Assembly (NCBI GenBank): GCA_033720975.1 | Contig: JAWWBL010000039.1 | Span: 1-14,636 of the forward strand | Length of the DNA stretch: 14,636 nt | From: JAWWBL01 sp033720975 | Lineage (GTDB): Bacteria; Actinomycetota; Acidimicrobiia; Spongiisociales; ZC4RG35 | Direction: 5' to 3' | Shown here: positions 7,320-14,385 of the stretch, one piece after another | How the letters are laid out: each line of letters begins with the position of its first letter | Numbering within the stretch: position 1 is the first letter of the stretch | Program-made: the position numbers and the translations under genes | Notes under the pieces: generated by a model | Seen by the model: the letters and a program-made list of their open reading frames with translations, nothing else | Told to the model about the DNA's origin: nothing | The model's database searches: none

Positions 7320-8153
7320 TCAGGGGCTCACGGACAGGAATGCGGAGACCAACTCCTCACCGGACGCGGCCCCCTCGAACGAGGCTGCGACGACACCGTC
7401 GGCGTTCACAACGAAGACCCAAGGCTCACTTGGCAGGCCCCACTCTTCGACGGCGGGAACGGCCTCGAGGTCATCGAAAGAGGCGACCTGAATGTCGTCG
7501 TAGACCTCGACATGGACGAAGTTCAGGTCTGGAAAAGCGCTGGACAGCTCCTTCACCTGGTCCAAGAGGGGACCGCAGGTGGAGGTCCGGCACCACTTCG
7601 GGGTGGCGAAAACGATGACCGTTGGACCGGACAGCACGGCATCTCGGATGCTCAGCTCGTAGAAAGAGAGGTCTGGATCGGGGTCTGAGGAGATCTCGGA
7701 GACATCGTGGTCAGCCAACGTCCGCGTCTCCGAGAGGGGCGCAACATCTCCTCTGGCGATGACCATGGGATCGGCCACCACATTGATGCCAAAGGGTCCC
7801 AGCTCCGACGTTCCGACGTCAACCGTCAGCTGATACAGACCCTCCTCGGGGAATTCTGGGTAGATCACGTACAGACCGCGGACATTGGGAATGAGCCATA
7901 GGAAGTCTGCCTCCAGGGTCTCGATCGGGGCACCGTTCTCATCCCTGACCGTGACATTGGCATCGAGGAAGGGTGATGCCTGGAACTCACCGGTCTCCAA
8001 TTCGATGAGCGCCAGCATGACCCGCTGGATGCCGGTCCCGATCGAATTGGGGGAAGATGCGATCTGGACGAAAAGCGAGCCCCCAGCGCTCGAGTCCCCG
8101 CAGGCCGAGACCGCCAGGGCAAGTGCAGCTACGGCCGATGCGATCCGTCTCAT
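7320..8153 (-). CDS. Thioredoxin-fold lipoprotein with C-x4-C motif
   Basis: A 277-residue extracytoplasmic protein. Residues 1-18 are a lipoprotein signal peptide ending AVSAC. Residues about 28-140 form a beta-rich domain with Ig-like alternation (VTVRDENGAPIETL, GLYQLTVDVG). Residues about 165-277 look like a thioredoxin fold: TVIVFATPKWC, then CRTSTCGP (Cys188 and Cys193), and the likely cis-Pro strand EPWVFVVNADG. The two cysteines are four residues apart, unlike CxxC in thioredoxins or CxxxC in SCO proteins. Lying between ctaB and ctaC and overlapping ctaB by ATGA, it is a good candidate for reducing CuA cysteines, inserting copper, or apocytochrome c thiol reduction (inference). The ATG has no good Shine-Dalgarno sequence and the frame stays open upstream, but the signal peptide fixes the start. 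Confidence 0.85.
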   Translation of the reverse strand: MRRIASAVAALALAVSACGDSSAGGSLFVQIASSPNSIGTGIQRVMLALIELETGEFQASPFLDANVTVRDENGAPIETLEADFLWLIPNVRGLYVIYPEFPEEGLYQLTVDVGTSELGPFGINVVADPMVIARGDVAPLSETRTLADHDVSEISSDPDPDLSFYELSIRDAVLSGPTVIVFATPKWCRTSTCGPLLDQVKELSSAFPDLNFVHVEVYDDIQVASFDDLEAVPAVEEWGLPSEPWVFVVNADGVVAASFEGAASGEELVSAFLSVSP

Positions 8154-9043
8154 ACCAACACGTCCAGGATCACAGCCCCGAACAGGGCCGACAGATACAC
8201 AGTGGATGTGGTGAACAGCTTCATCGCTCTCGAGGGCTCTGCGTAGACCCTCCATGTCTCCCACATGAACCAAGCGCCCAGGGCGAAGGCTGCCCCCATG
8301 TACACCCACCCGGCACCGGCCAGCGGTACCAAAAGCAGCGAGACGCCCACGGTGAGCCCGGTGTAGAGAAGCATCCTCCTCGTGGTGGCCTCCACCCCGG
8401 CCACCACCGGCAGCATCGGGACCCCGGCCGCTTCGTAGTCGTCCTTGTACTTGATAGCCAGGGCCCAGAAGTGGGGTGGCGTCCAGTAGAACACGACGAG
8501 GAACAGCACCCAGGCGGGCAACCCGACCGTCGAGGTGACAGCGGCCCAGCCGACAAGCGCTGGAGCCGCACCGGCCGCGCCCCCTACGACGATGTTCGAG
8601 ACCGACGAGCGCTTCAGCGCGATGGTGTAGACGAAGACGTAGAAGAGAAGGGCGCCCGTCGAGATGAACGCGGCCAGTGGCGTGGTGAAGGCCAACAGCC
8701 AGACAAACCCAGCCAGTCCGAGTGCGACACCGAGGACCAGCGCGTGGGCGGCGGGAACCTCGTGGCTCGGAAGCGGCCGGCGGCTCGTCCTGCGCATGAC
8801 GGTATCGATATCGCGGTCGAACCAGCTGTTCAGCGTATTGGCACCCCCAGCCGACAGCGTCCCTCCAATCAAGGTGGCCGCCACCAGCCAAGTGCTCGGC
8901 CAGCCACCTGCGGCGAGAACCATCGAGGGAACCGTGGTGATGAGGAGCAGCTCGATTATCCGGGGCTTCGTGAGGGCGACATAGGCGCCGATCCGGGAGC
9001 GCACTCCGGTAGTCCCAACACTGACGACGGCCTCAGTCGACAT
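8150..9043 (-). CDS. ctaB: Protoheme IX farnesyltransferase (heme O synthase)
   Basis: An UbiA-superfamily membrane prenyltransferase that adds a farnesyl group to heme B to make heme O, the precursor of the heme A used by subunit I. The 297 residues include about nine membrane helices. The Asp-rich motif NSWFDRDID (72-80, Asp76 and Asp80) binds Mg-farnesyl diphosphate, and TSRRPLPS (86-93) and YWTPPHFWALAIKYKDDY (186-203) are family signatures. No ctaA (heme A synthase) lies in the window, so it must be elsewhere. The ATG at 9043 lies inside the end of the 48-residue gene, with an 11-base overlap. The frame is open for 30 codons further upstream, but that region encodes the small protein in another frame. 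Confidence 0.96.
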   Translation of the reverse strand: MSTEAVVSVGTTGVRSRIGAYVALTKPRIIELLLITTVPSMVLAAGGWPSTWLVAATLIGGTLSAGGANTLNSWFDRDIDTVMRRTSRRPLPSHEVPAAHALVLGVALGLAGFVWLLAFTTPLAAFISTGALLFYVFVYTIALKRSSVSNIVVGGAAGAAPALVGWAAVTSTVGLPAWVLFLVVFYWTPPHFWALAIKYKDDYEAAGVPMLPVVAGVEATTRRMLLYTGLTVGVSLLLVPLAGAGWVYMGAAFALGAWFMWETWRVYAEPSRAMKLFTTSTVYLSALFGAVILDVLV

Positions 9044-9179
9044 CGGAAGGCTCACTTTCTGCTGCTGCCCTGGCACGTGCTCTCTTCTCCGCCCACCGAA
9101 GCAAGACCAGAGCCAGCACCGCAGGCACCACAAAGATCCAAATATGGTCGGCGCCGAGAAGATGGGCGAGAGTCGGCAT
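9033..9179 (-). CDS. 48-residue single-helix membrane protein
   Basis: A short gene easily missed by length cut-offs. It starts with an ATG that overlaps the TGA of the upstream membrane-protein gene (ATGA, 9179-9182 region) and stops with TGA at 9033-9035, 11 bases into ctaB. The product begins MPTLAHLLGADHIWIF, has one hydrophobic helix (about 13-28), then a basic stretch (RWAEKRARARA, 28-38), and ends with an acidic tail (ESEPSDVD). By the positive-inside rule the C-terminus should be cytoplasmic. Without it there would be a 135-base hole in an otherwise gapless operon. It could be a small partner or stability factor of the membrane protein or of CtaB. I do not recognise a family. Confidence 0.7.
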   Translation of the reverse strand: MPTLAHLLGADHIWIFVVPAVLALVLLRWAEKRARARAAAESEPSDVD

Positions 9180-10474
9180 CACCCCGCCAGTATGAAGAGG
9201 CCGAGGCTGGTGAGAGCCACCATCAGAGTCAGCATGGCGTATTGGGAGCGAACGGCATCCCCGCCGAAGTCGAACAAGGCACGATCATGGGCAAGCACGA
9301 CTCCCAGGACATGACCAACGACGATAGATCCGACCTGTACGTACCAGATGGGCTCGGCAGCAGTGATGAAAAAATCGACCCTGCGACTCGCCGATCCGAA
9401 CAGGTCCCAACCGAGGGCAAAAGGATCAGAGATGGCGGCGAGCAGTTGCTGCCCCTCGAAGATGACCAGGGTGAAATAGTGGGCGAAAGCGTACGCCAGG
9501 GCAATCGGCACCAAGGTGTGGGCAAAACGTTGAGCCACGACGCCTGCTGAGACATTCGCATCACTCGACATGGCTGCTGCGAGGCAAGCCAGCCAATACG
9601 CGGAGCCAATTACCGCCACAGATACGAAGAGAAGGACCGTTTGCCCTATCAGGCCCTCACCGAAATCGCCCACCAGATTCCTGAACCAGACTGCGCCGGA
9701 AGCACCGTCGTATGAGACCGTACCGATCATGACCACAACGAAGATCCATAGTCCCGGCCACTCCGGTATGACCGGTAGAGAACGTAGCCATCCCCGCCAG
9801 CGGACTCGACCCCTGCGGTCGCGACCCAGGGGTGATATCGCAGAGATCAACCTCACATATGGCGTGAAGAAGTCAAAAACGGCCAGCCCAGTCTCCCGGC
9901 CAAACGAGGCCATCACGACCATCAACAGGACCGTGTAGGCCAGGGCAGCGACGCCAAGCATCACAGGATCACCCGAGCGCGGGCTGATTAGCTCGAGCCA
10001 GGTGAAGGCAATCAGCAGCAAGACAGCAGGTTCGACTCCGGCACGCGCGAGGAGCTCGGGACGCTCCGTCTTACCTACGCCGGTCGCCCTCGCCAACGCC
10101 CGCCAGGGATTGATGAAGGTGTACCAGTCGCCGATCAGCGCAGCAAGAAAGGGCACTACCAGCCACATCACTATCCACACCAGCGCGGGTGCAATCGACG
10201 GTCGAGTCGGATCCGTGTTGACACCAAACACCACAGGGAGTAGCTGTCCGATCACGATCAGGAGAGCCATGAGCCCGAGAACCGCCAAGAAACCCTCCAA
10301 CGGGATCCTTGCGGCTCTTCCGGATAGGCGCGGCCCCGATTGAAGACGGGGCCTCGGCCACAAGACTGCTAGAGCTACAAACGAGAGAACAACGACAAAC
10401 GCCGCGCCCACCACGAAATAGGAGACAGGCACTGGAAGGTCCAGCCGGCCCCCGATCCCGTGAGCAAGGATCAA
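9179..10474 (-). CDS. Polytopic membrane protein of unknown function (431 aa)
   Basis: About ten hydrophobic segments (roughly 18-40, 60-83, 96-116, 148-163, 171-190, 240-256, 276-300, 318-340, 376-396 and 412-430). The N-terminus carries AHGIGGRLDLPVP, which I recall as typical of actinobacterial proteins sometimes labelled fenitrothion hydrolase; that label should not be read as a demonstrated activity here. Several histidines fall in or next to late helices: His319 (RFAHTLVP), His332 (FAHYFT), His388 (VVGHVLG) and His396 (VLAHDRA), a pattern compatible with heme or metal binding (inference). The start is a TTG overlapping the TGA of the cupredoxin gene (TTGA, 10471-10474), with GAGGTG 5 bases upstream. 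It is followed by the 48-residue gene in an ATGA overlap. Confidence 0.8.
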   Translation of the reverse strand: MILAHGIGGRLDLPVPVSYFVVGAAFVVVLSFVALAVLWPRPRLQSGPRLSGRAARIPLEGFLAVLGLMALLIVIGQLLPVVFGVNTDPTRPSIAPALVWIVMWLVVPFLAALIGDWYTFINPWRALARATGVGKTERPELLARAGVEPAVLLLIAFTWLELISPRSGDPVMLGVAALAYTVLLMVVMASFGRETGLAVFDFFTPYVRLISAISPLGRDRRGRVRWRGWLRSLPVIPEWPGLWIFVVVMIGTVSYDGASGAVWFRNLVGDFGEGLIGQTVLLFVSVAVIGSAYWLACLAAAMSSDANVSAGVVAQRFAHTLVPIALAYAFAHYFTLVIFEGQQLLAAISDPFALGWDLFGSASRRVDFFITAAEPIWYVQVGSIVVGHVLGVVLAHDRALFDFGGDAVRSQYAMLTLMVALTSLGLFILAG

Positions 10475-10920
10475 CTGGTCACCTCTATGACCAACAAGAG
10501 AAGGTGTGTCGACTCCAGTTCGACTTCGAACAGCCCTTGGGCAGTCGCCTCGAAGGAGACTTCTACGGTCTGGGAGGGAACGAGCTCGAAGAACAGGTCG
10601 TAGCCGTGAACGTGAACGTGATCTGCAATATCGGAGAGGACGGTAAAGGTCACCACATCGCCTTGGGTGACCTGTATTCGATCGGGCCCACTCACCACTC
10701 CGCCCGAGATCTCAACTGCGAAGTGTGTCTGAGCGGTGGTTGTCGTCGAAGTTTCCGCGACGGTCGTGGACGGAGTCACGACGCGGGAAGAGGGCGTGGT
10801 CGAGGTGGTCGAACTCGTGGGTGTCGGCTGGGTCGAAGTTGAGCCCGTGGAGTCGACAGGTGAAGCGGTACACGCCGTCAGCGTCAGCCCAACCAACACT
10901 GCCAGACGGATCACGCTCAC
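10471..10920 (-). CDS. Cupredoxin-like lipoprotein, first gene of the oxidase unit
   Basis: From the GTG at 10920 the product is 149 residues: a short lipoprotein signal peptide ending LTLTAC (Cys17), a Thr/Ser-rich linker to about residue 66, then a beta-rich domain of the EfeO/plastocyanin-like type. The domain shows VTQGDVVTFTVLSD, then HVHVHGYD (His101, His103, His105), GLFEVELEST and a late His139. The classical blue-copper cysteine is absent, so a type 1 copper site is unlikely, but the His cluster could hold copper in another way. It is anchored outside the membrane, where it could act as a metal or substrate-binding partner of the next gene's product. An ATG at 10977 would add 19 residues ahead of a complete signal peptide and would run through the divergent start region, so the GTG is preferred; neither start has a good ribosome site. 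Confidence 0.78.
   Translation of the reverse strand: MSVIRLAVLVGLTLTACTASPVDSTGSTSTQPTPTSSTTSTTPSSRVVTPSTTVAETSTTTTAQTHFAVEISGGVVSGPDRIQVTQGDVVTFTVLSDIADHVHVHGYDLFFELVPSQTVEVSFEATAQGLFEVELESTHLLLLVIEVTS
10480..10485 (-). promoter_or_regulatory. Ribosome binding site supporting a TTG start
   Basis: GAGGTG on the minus strand, 5 bases before the TTG at 10474. It supports this non-ATG start for the 431-residue membrane protein and lies within the last codons of the cupredoxin gene. Confidence 0.5.
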
Positions 10921-10925
10921 GGTTC

Positions 10926-10969
10926 GGACGTTAGGGGGGACTCTCGAAGTAGAACGAGCCCTAATGTCC
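10926..10969. promoter_or_regulatory. Inverted repeat in the divergent promoter region (candidate operator)
   Basis: GGACGTTAGGG (10926-10936) and CCCTAATGTCC (10959-10969) are inverted repeats matching at 10 of 11 positions, separated by 22 bases, with arm centres 33 bp apart (about three helical turns). The element occupies most of the gap between the cupredoxin gene and the penicillin acylase gene, so a bound regulator could control both directions. It includes the plus-strand ATG at 10964. No confident -35/-10 pair was found; TAGAAC at 10950-10955 is a possible plus-strand -10 for a nearly leaderless transcript. Confidence 0.5.
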
Positions 10970-13480
10970 ACCGACATGAAATGGCTGCGGAGAGCCTTCT
11001 ATCTCGTCCTTGCCCTCGTCGTCGTCGTAGGGGTCTGGGGGTTCTACCTGTCACGCCGGTCGTTTCCCACGGTTGAGGGGGAGATAACCGTGGCCGGGCT
11101 GGAAGCACCCGTAGAGGTGATTCGTGACGCGTGGGGGATACCGCACATCTATGCGGCGAACGCACATGACCTCTTCTTCGCCCAGGGTTACACCCATGCC
11201 CAGGAGCGGTTCTGGCAGATGGACTTCTGGCGCCACGTAGGCTCGGCGCGCCTGTCGGAGATGTTCGGCTCGGGTCAGGTGGAAGCCGACATGTTCCTAC
11301 GCTCCTTGCGGCTCGTGGAGTCGACCGAGGAAGAGCTTGCTCAGATGCACTCCAGCGCCCGCGAGATCCTCCAGTGGTACGCAGACGGGGTCAATGCATA
11401 CCTCTCCGAGCACGACGGCGCCGAGGTGAGCCTGGAGTACGGCATCCTCGCTCTCACAAACCCGAGCTACGAAATCGAGCCCTGGACACCGATCAATACC
11501 TTGACGTGGGCGAAGATGATGTCCTGGGACCTCTCGGGCAACATGAGAACCGAGATCATGCGAGCCGTCCTGTCGTCGGATCTCTCACCCGAGAGGATTG
11601 CTCAGCTCTTCCCACCTTTCCCCCCCGAACATCCCGTGATCGCTCCCGAGGACCAAAGCGTCGACGCTGGATCCGATGCCATAGCTGAGATCCCCTCCGC
11701 CGCGATCCCAGCGCTGATCGAGGCGGGACAGCGCGCCGAATCGGTATACGCCCTCACCGGAGGCGGATTCGAGGGAATCGGCTCGAACAACTGGGTCATC
11801 GGCGGCGGCCTCACCGAATCGGGCATGCCGATCCTGGCCAATGACCCGCACCTGCCCATCCAGATGCCGTCGATCTGGACGCCCATTGGGCTCCATTGCA
11901 CGGCCGAGTGCGACTTCCAGTTGGTGGGCTTCAGCTTCGCCGGCGTCCCGGGGGTGGTGATCGGCCACAACGACCGCATCGCCTGGGGAGTGACCAACCA
12001 GGCGGTAGACACTCAGGACCTCTTCATCGAACGGGTGAACCCCGACAACCCAGATGAGTACGAGGTCAACGGGGAGTGGGTGCCATTCGACGTCCAGACC
12101 GAGGTCATCAAGGTGGCAGGTGGGGACGACGTCACGTTCGAGTCGCGCTGGACCCGGCACGGCCCGGTGATCTCCGGAACCTTCCTGGAGGAAGGCGAGT
12201 TGGACGGCGCCACGTCGGTCGATCTCCCCGCGGAGTACGTGGTTGCCTTGTCCTGGCAGAGCTTGTACCGCTCCAGCATCGCCGAGGCGGTCATCAACCT
12301 CAACCTGGCATCGAACTACGAGGAGTTCCGGGTAGCCCTCTCCTTTTGGGACATCGCCTCGCAGAACGTCGTTTACGCCGACGTCGACGGGAACATCGCC
12401 TATCAGGCCACAGGCGAGATACCGATCCGGGCCTCTGGCGACGGCAGTATCCCGGTGCCGGGCTGGACTTCGGAGTACGACTGGATCGGTCTTGTCCCCT
12501 ATGACGCCCTTCCCCGAATGTTGAATCCGCCGCGTGACTACGTGGCAACCGCCAACCAGCCTGTCCTGGAGCCTGGGCACCTTCCCTTCTTCGGAGTCGA
12601 GGCGGCATACGGCTATCGCGGCCAGCGCATAGAGGAAATGATCGCCGCAACCAGCGGCCACACCGTGGCATCGAGCCAAGCCATGCAGCTCGACTCACGT
12701 GACGGAGGAGCAGCCATCGTCGTCCCGTTCCTGCTGGCTCTCGATGCGGGCGACGACCCCGTCATCATGGAAGTCCAGTCCATCCTGAGCGCATGGTCGA
12801 CAGGTGAGGAGGCATACCAGGCGCGTGCCGACTCGACCGGGGCGGCCGTGTACAACGCGGTCTGGCGTCAACTCCTCGCGAACACGTTCCACGACGACCT
12901 ACCCGAGGACTACTGGCCCGTCGGCGGAGGCAGGTTCTTCCAGTTAGTCAAAGGCCTCCTCGAATCCGCCGACGACCCTTACTGGGACGACACCCGCACC
13001 GATGGCATCGAGACCCGTGACCAGATTCTCAGACAGTCGATTCTCGACGGTTACGCGGAGTTGACGGCCCTGGCCGGCTCCGACTCGAGTCGCTGGAGCT
13101 GGGGCGGGATCCACATCGCCCGCTTCGTGAATCAGACTCTCGGCAAGTCAGGGATCCCCCCGATCGAGTGGTTGTTCAACAGGACCGCGCCCCGCCGCGT
13201 GGGTGGCGGAACCGCCATAGTCAACGCGGTGGGTTGGGACGCATCTGAGTCCTTCGAGGCTGCTGGTATACCCTCCATGAGGATGGTGATCGACATGTCC
13301 GACTTCTCAAACTCGTTCTTCGTGAACGCCACGGGAACATCGGGCCACGCCTTCCATCCTCACTACGACGACATGATCGCCCTATGGGCAGACGGCGGAT
13401 ACGTCCCGATGCATTGGGACCGTGATGCTCTCTCCGCCGAAGCGGTCTCCACCCTCACGATGGTGCCCGGCCAGCCTTAG
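10964..13480 (+). CDS. Membrane-anchored penicillin acylase family Ntn-hydrolase
   Basis: An amide hydrolase made as one chain and cleaved autocatalytically. From the ATG at 10964 it has 838 residues: an uncleaved signal anchor (about 11-29), the alpha-chain region with the family motif DAWGIPHIYA (55-64) and QGYTHAQERFWQMD (74-87), a spacer, and the processing site GIG/SNNW with Ser274 as the new N-terminal nucleophile. Beta-chain signatures are DPHLP (294-298), GHNDRIAWGVTN (334-345), VATANQPV (527-534) with Asn531 as likely oxyanion-hole residue, and the C-terminal GTSGHAFHPHYDD (791-803). Substrate cannot be read from sequence; N-acyl homoserine lactones, acylated peptides or beta-lactams are known for the family. 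A second ATG at 10976 gives MKWLRR as N-terminus. The frame is open further upstream, but there it is antisense to the cupredoxin gene. Confidence 0.93.
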   Translation: MSTDMKWLRRAFYLVLALVVVVGVWGFYLSRRSFPTVEGEITVAGLEAPVEVIRDAWGIPHIYAANAHDLFFAQGYTHAQERFWQMDFWRHVGSARLSEMFGSGQVEADMFLRSLRLVESTEEELAQMHSSAREILQWYADGVNAYLSEHDGAEVSLEYGILALTNPSYEIEPWTPINTLTWAKMMSWDLSGNMRTEIMRAVLSSDLSPERIAQLFPPFPPEHPVIAPEDQSVDAGSDAIAEIPSAAIPALIEAGQRAESVYALTGGGFEGIGSNNWVIGGGLTESGMPILANDPHLPIQMPSIWTPIGLHCTAECDFQLVGFSFAGVPGVVIGHNDRIAWGVTNQAVDTQDLFIERVNPDNPDEYEVNGEWVPFDVQTEVIKVAGGDDVTFESRWTRHGPVISGTFLEEGELDGATSVDLPAEYVVALSWQSLYRSSIAEAVINLNLASNYEEFRVALSFWDIASQNVVYADVDGNIAYQATGEIPIRASGDGSIPVPGWTSEYDWIGLVPYDALPRMLNPPRDYVATANQPVLEPGHLPFFGVEAAYGYRGQRIEEMIAATSGHTVASSQAMQLDSRDGGAAIVVPFLLALDAGDDPVIMEVQSILSAWSTGEEAYQARADSTGAAVYNAVWRQLLANTFHDDLPEDYWPVGGGRFFQLVKGLLESADDPYWDDTRTDGIETRDQILRQSILDGYAELTALAGSDSSRWSWGGIHIARFVNQTLGKSGIPPIEWLFNRTAPRRVGGGTAIVNAVGWDASESFEAAGIPSMRMVIDMSDFSNSFFVNATGTSGHAFHPHYDDMIALWADGGYVPMHWDRDALSAEAVSTLTMVPGQP

Positions 13481-13493
13481 GAAGGTTGACCGG
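13467..13493. terminator. Candidate bidirectional terminator hairpin over overlapping stop codons
   Basis: A 27-base near-perfect hairpin. 13467-13478 pairs with 13482-13493 with one C-A mismatch (13471/13489) and one G-T wobble (13474/13486), leaving a 3-base loop (AGG). It contains the TAG of the penicillin acylase gene (13478-13480) and the complementary TAA of the alpha/beta hydrolase (13477-13479). No T-tract follows in either direction, so it would be of the tract-less kind proposed for high-GC actinobacteria, or an mRNA 3'-end stabiliser. Confidence 0.55.
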
Positions 13494-14385
13494 CGAACGC
13501 GGCTATTTCGTCGGCGATTCGCTCCGGGTGGGTCCAGACGACCTCATGACGTGCCTCCGGGATCTCGACCACTTTCGACTCGGTGAGCGCCTGCGCCAGC
13601 TCGTGTTGCCAAGCGGGAGGCACCAGGAAGTCTCGAGTAGGGATGATCACCAGTGTCCGCTGCTCGAGTGACCCGGCCCAGGGCCGGGAGTCGAACCGGA
13701 GAAGGCTCAATGTCGCCTGTGCACCTGCATCGGGGTTGCGACGATGGGTCTCCTCCCACAGCCAACGCGCATGCCTTGGCTCGACCGCACCTGTTGCCAA
13801 CAGGTATCCCGATCGGACCTCAGGAGTGCCGGTACCGGTCAGTCGCTCCCAGCCTCGGGCGACGACCGCTCCTGCCCGTCTGGCCAGTCGGTGCGCCGTG
13901 GGGTGGACGGCAAATGTGGCGATGAGCACCAGCCGGGACACCTTCTGCGGGTGCCGGTGAGCCAGTGATTGGGCGATCGCACCACCCATCGAATAGCCCA
14001 CCGCGGTGACCGACTCGACGCCAATCTCATCGAGAGCGCCGGCGAGGTCATCGGCGAGGTCGTCGACCTCGTAGCGGGAAAGGAAGTCACGAGACATCCC
14101 ATGAGAGCGGTGGTCGATCAAGATCAGCCGGTGCGACGCGGCCAGCTTCGGGCCAACCAAGTACCACTCGCCAAGAGAGGAGCCTCCCAGCCCGTGTATG
14201 AGCAGCACGGGCTCACCGTCCTCCGGGCCGATTTCACGGATCAGGAACTCCTCATCGCCAACGAAGACTGTCCGGCCCGGAAGGCGCCATGGATGCTCCT
14301 GAGGCTCGCGAAACCGGGGCTTGGCCAACGGCCCTAGCAACCGCCAGACCAGGTATCCGATCAGAGACCACCGCAGGAGCTTCAT
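13477..14385 (-). CDS. Alpha/beta hydrolase with N-terminal membrane segment
   Basis: A 302-residue alpha/beta-fold hydrolase. An N-terminal hydrophobic stretch (about 4-20, RWSLIGYLVWRLLGPL) may anchor it to the membrane. The fold is shown by HGLGGSS (64-70, oxyanion-hole region), the nucleophile elbow GYSMGG with Ser132, Asp252 in PTRDFLVPP, and His280 near the C-terminus (PEARHEVVW), giving a complete Ser-Asp-His triad. The substrate cannot be told; esters or lactones are common for this superfamily. The ATG at 14385 overlaps the ferredoxin-like stop (ATGA), which is why it is preferred to an in-frame GTG at 14403. The gene meets the penicillin acylase gene tail to tail, sharing stop-codon bases. 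Confidence 0.87.
   Translation of the reverse strand: MKLLRWSLIGYLVWRLLGPLAKPRFREPQEHPWRLPGRTVFVGDEEFLIREIGPEDGEPVLLIHGLGGSSLGEWYLVGPKLAASHRLILIDHRSHGMSRDFLSRYEVDDLADDLAGALDEIGVESVTAVGYSMGGAIAQSLAHRHPQKVSRLVLIATFAVHPTAHRLARRAGAVVARGWERLTGTGTPEVRSGYLLATGAVEPRHARWLWEETHRRNPDAGAQATLSLLRFDSRPWAGSLEQRTLVIIPTRDFLVPPAWQHELAQALTESKVVEIPEARHEVVWTHPERIADEIAAFAGQPS

Noticed and set aside
7320..8153. SCO1/SenC copper chaperone call for the thioredoxin-fold lipoprotein
   Set aside because: The cysteine spacing is C-x4-C, not CxxxC, and no SCO-type His context was seen, so only the fold is claimed.
8154..8891. Long N-terminal extension of the thioredoxin lipoprotein frame
   Set aside because: It reads ctaB out of phase, and the lipoprotein signal peptide begins exactly at the ATG at 8151-8153.
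8057..9550. A 497-codon plus-strand open frame
   Set aside because: It lies antisense to the thioredoxin lipoprotein, ctaB and the membrane protein. Its product is rich in Pro, Arg, Gln, Asp and Gly with no domain or hydrophobic pattern, as expected of a shadow frame in GC-rich DNA.
9179..10474. Fenitrothion hydrolase as a functional name
   Set aside because: This label may attach to homologues in databases, but nothing in the sequence shows hydrolase residues; the protein is a polytopic membrane protein of unknown role.
10740..10860. Repetitive Thr/Ser codons suggesting a DNA repeat
   Set aside because: The repeats are imperfect and explained by the Thr/Ser-rich linker of the lipoprotein; no regular unit length, so not a tandem repeat or CRISPR.
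10921..10977. ATG at 10977 as start of the cupredoxin gene
   Set aside because: It would put 19 polar residues before a complete lipoprotein signal peptide and overlap the start codons of the divergent gene. Not excluded, but less likely than the GTG at 10920.
11585..12679. A 364-codon minus-strand open frame
   Set aside because: Antisense to the conserved beta chain of the acylase gene; no recognisable motif.
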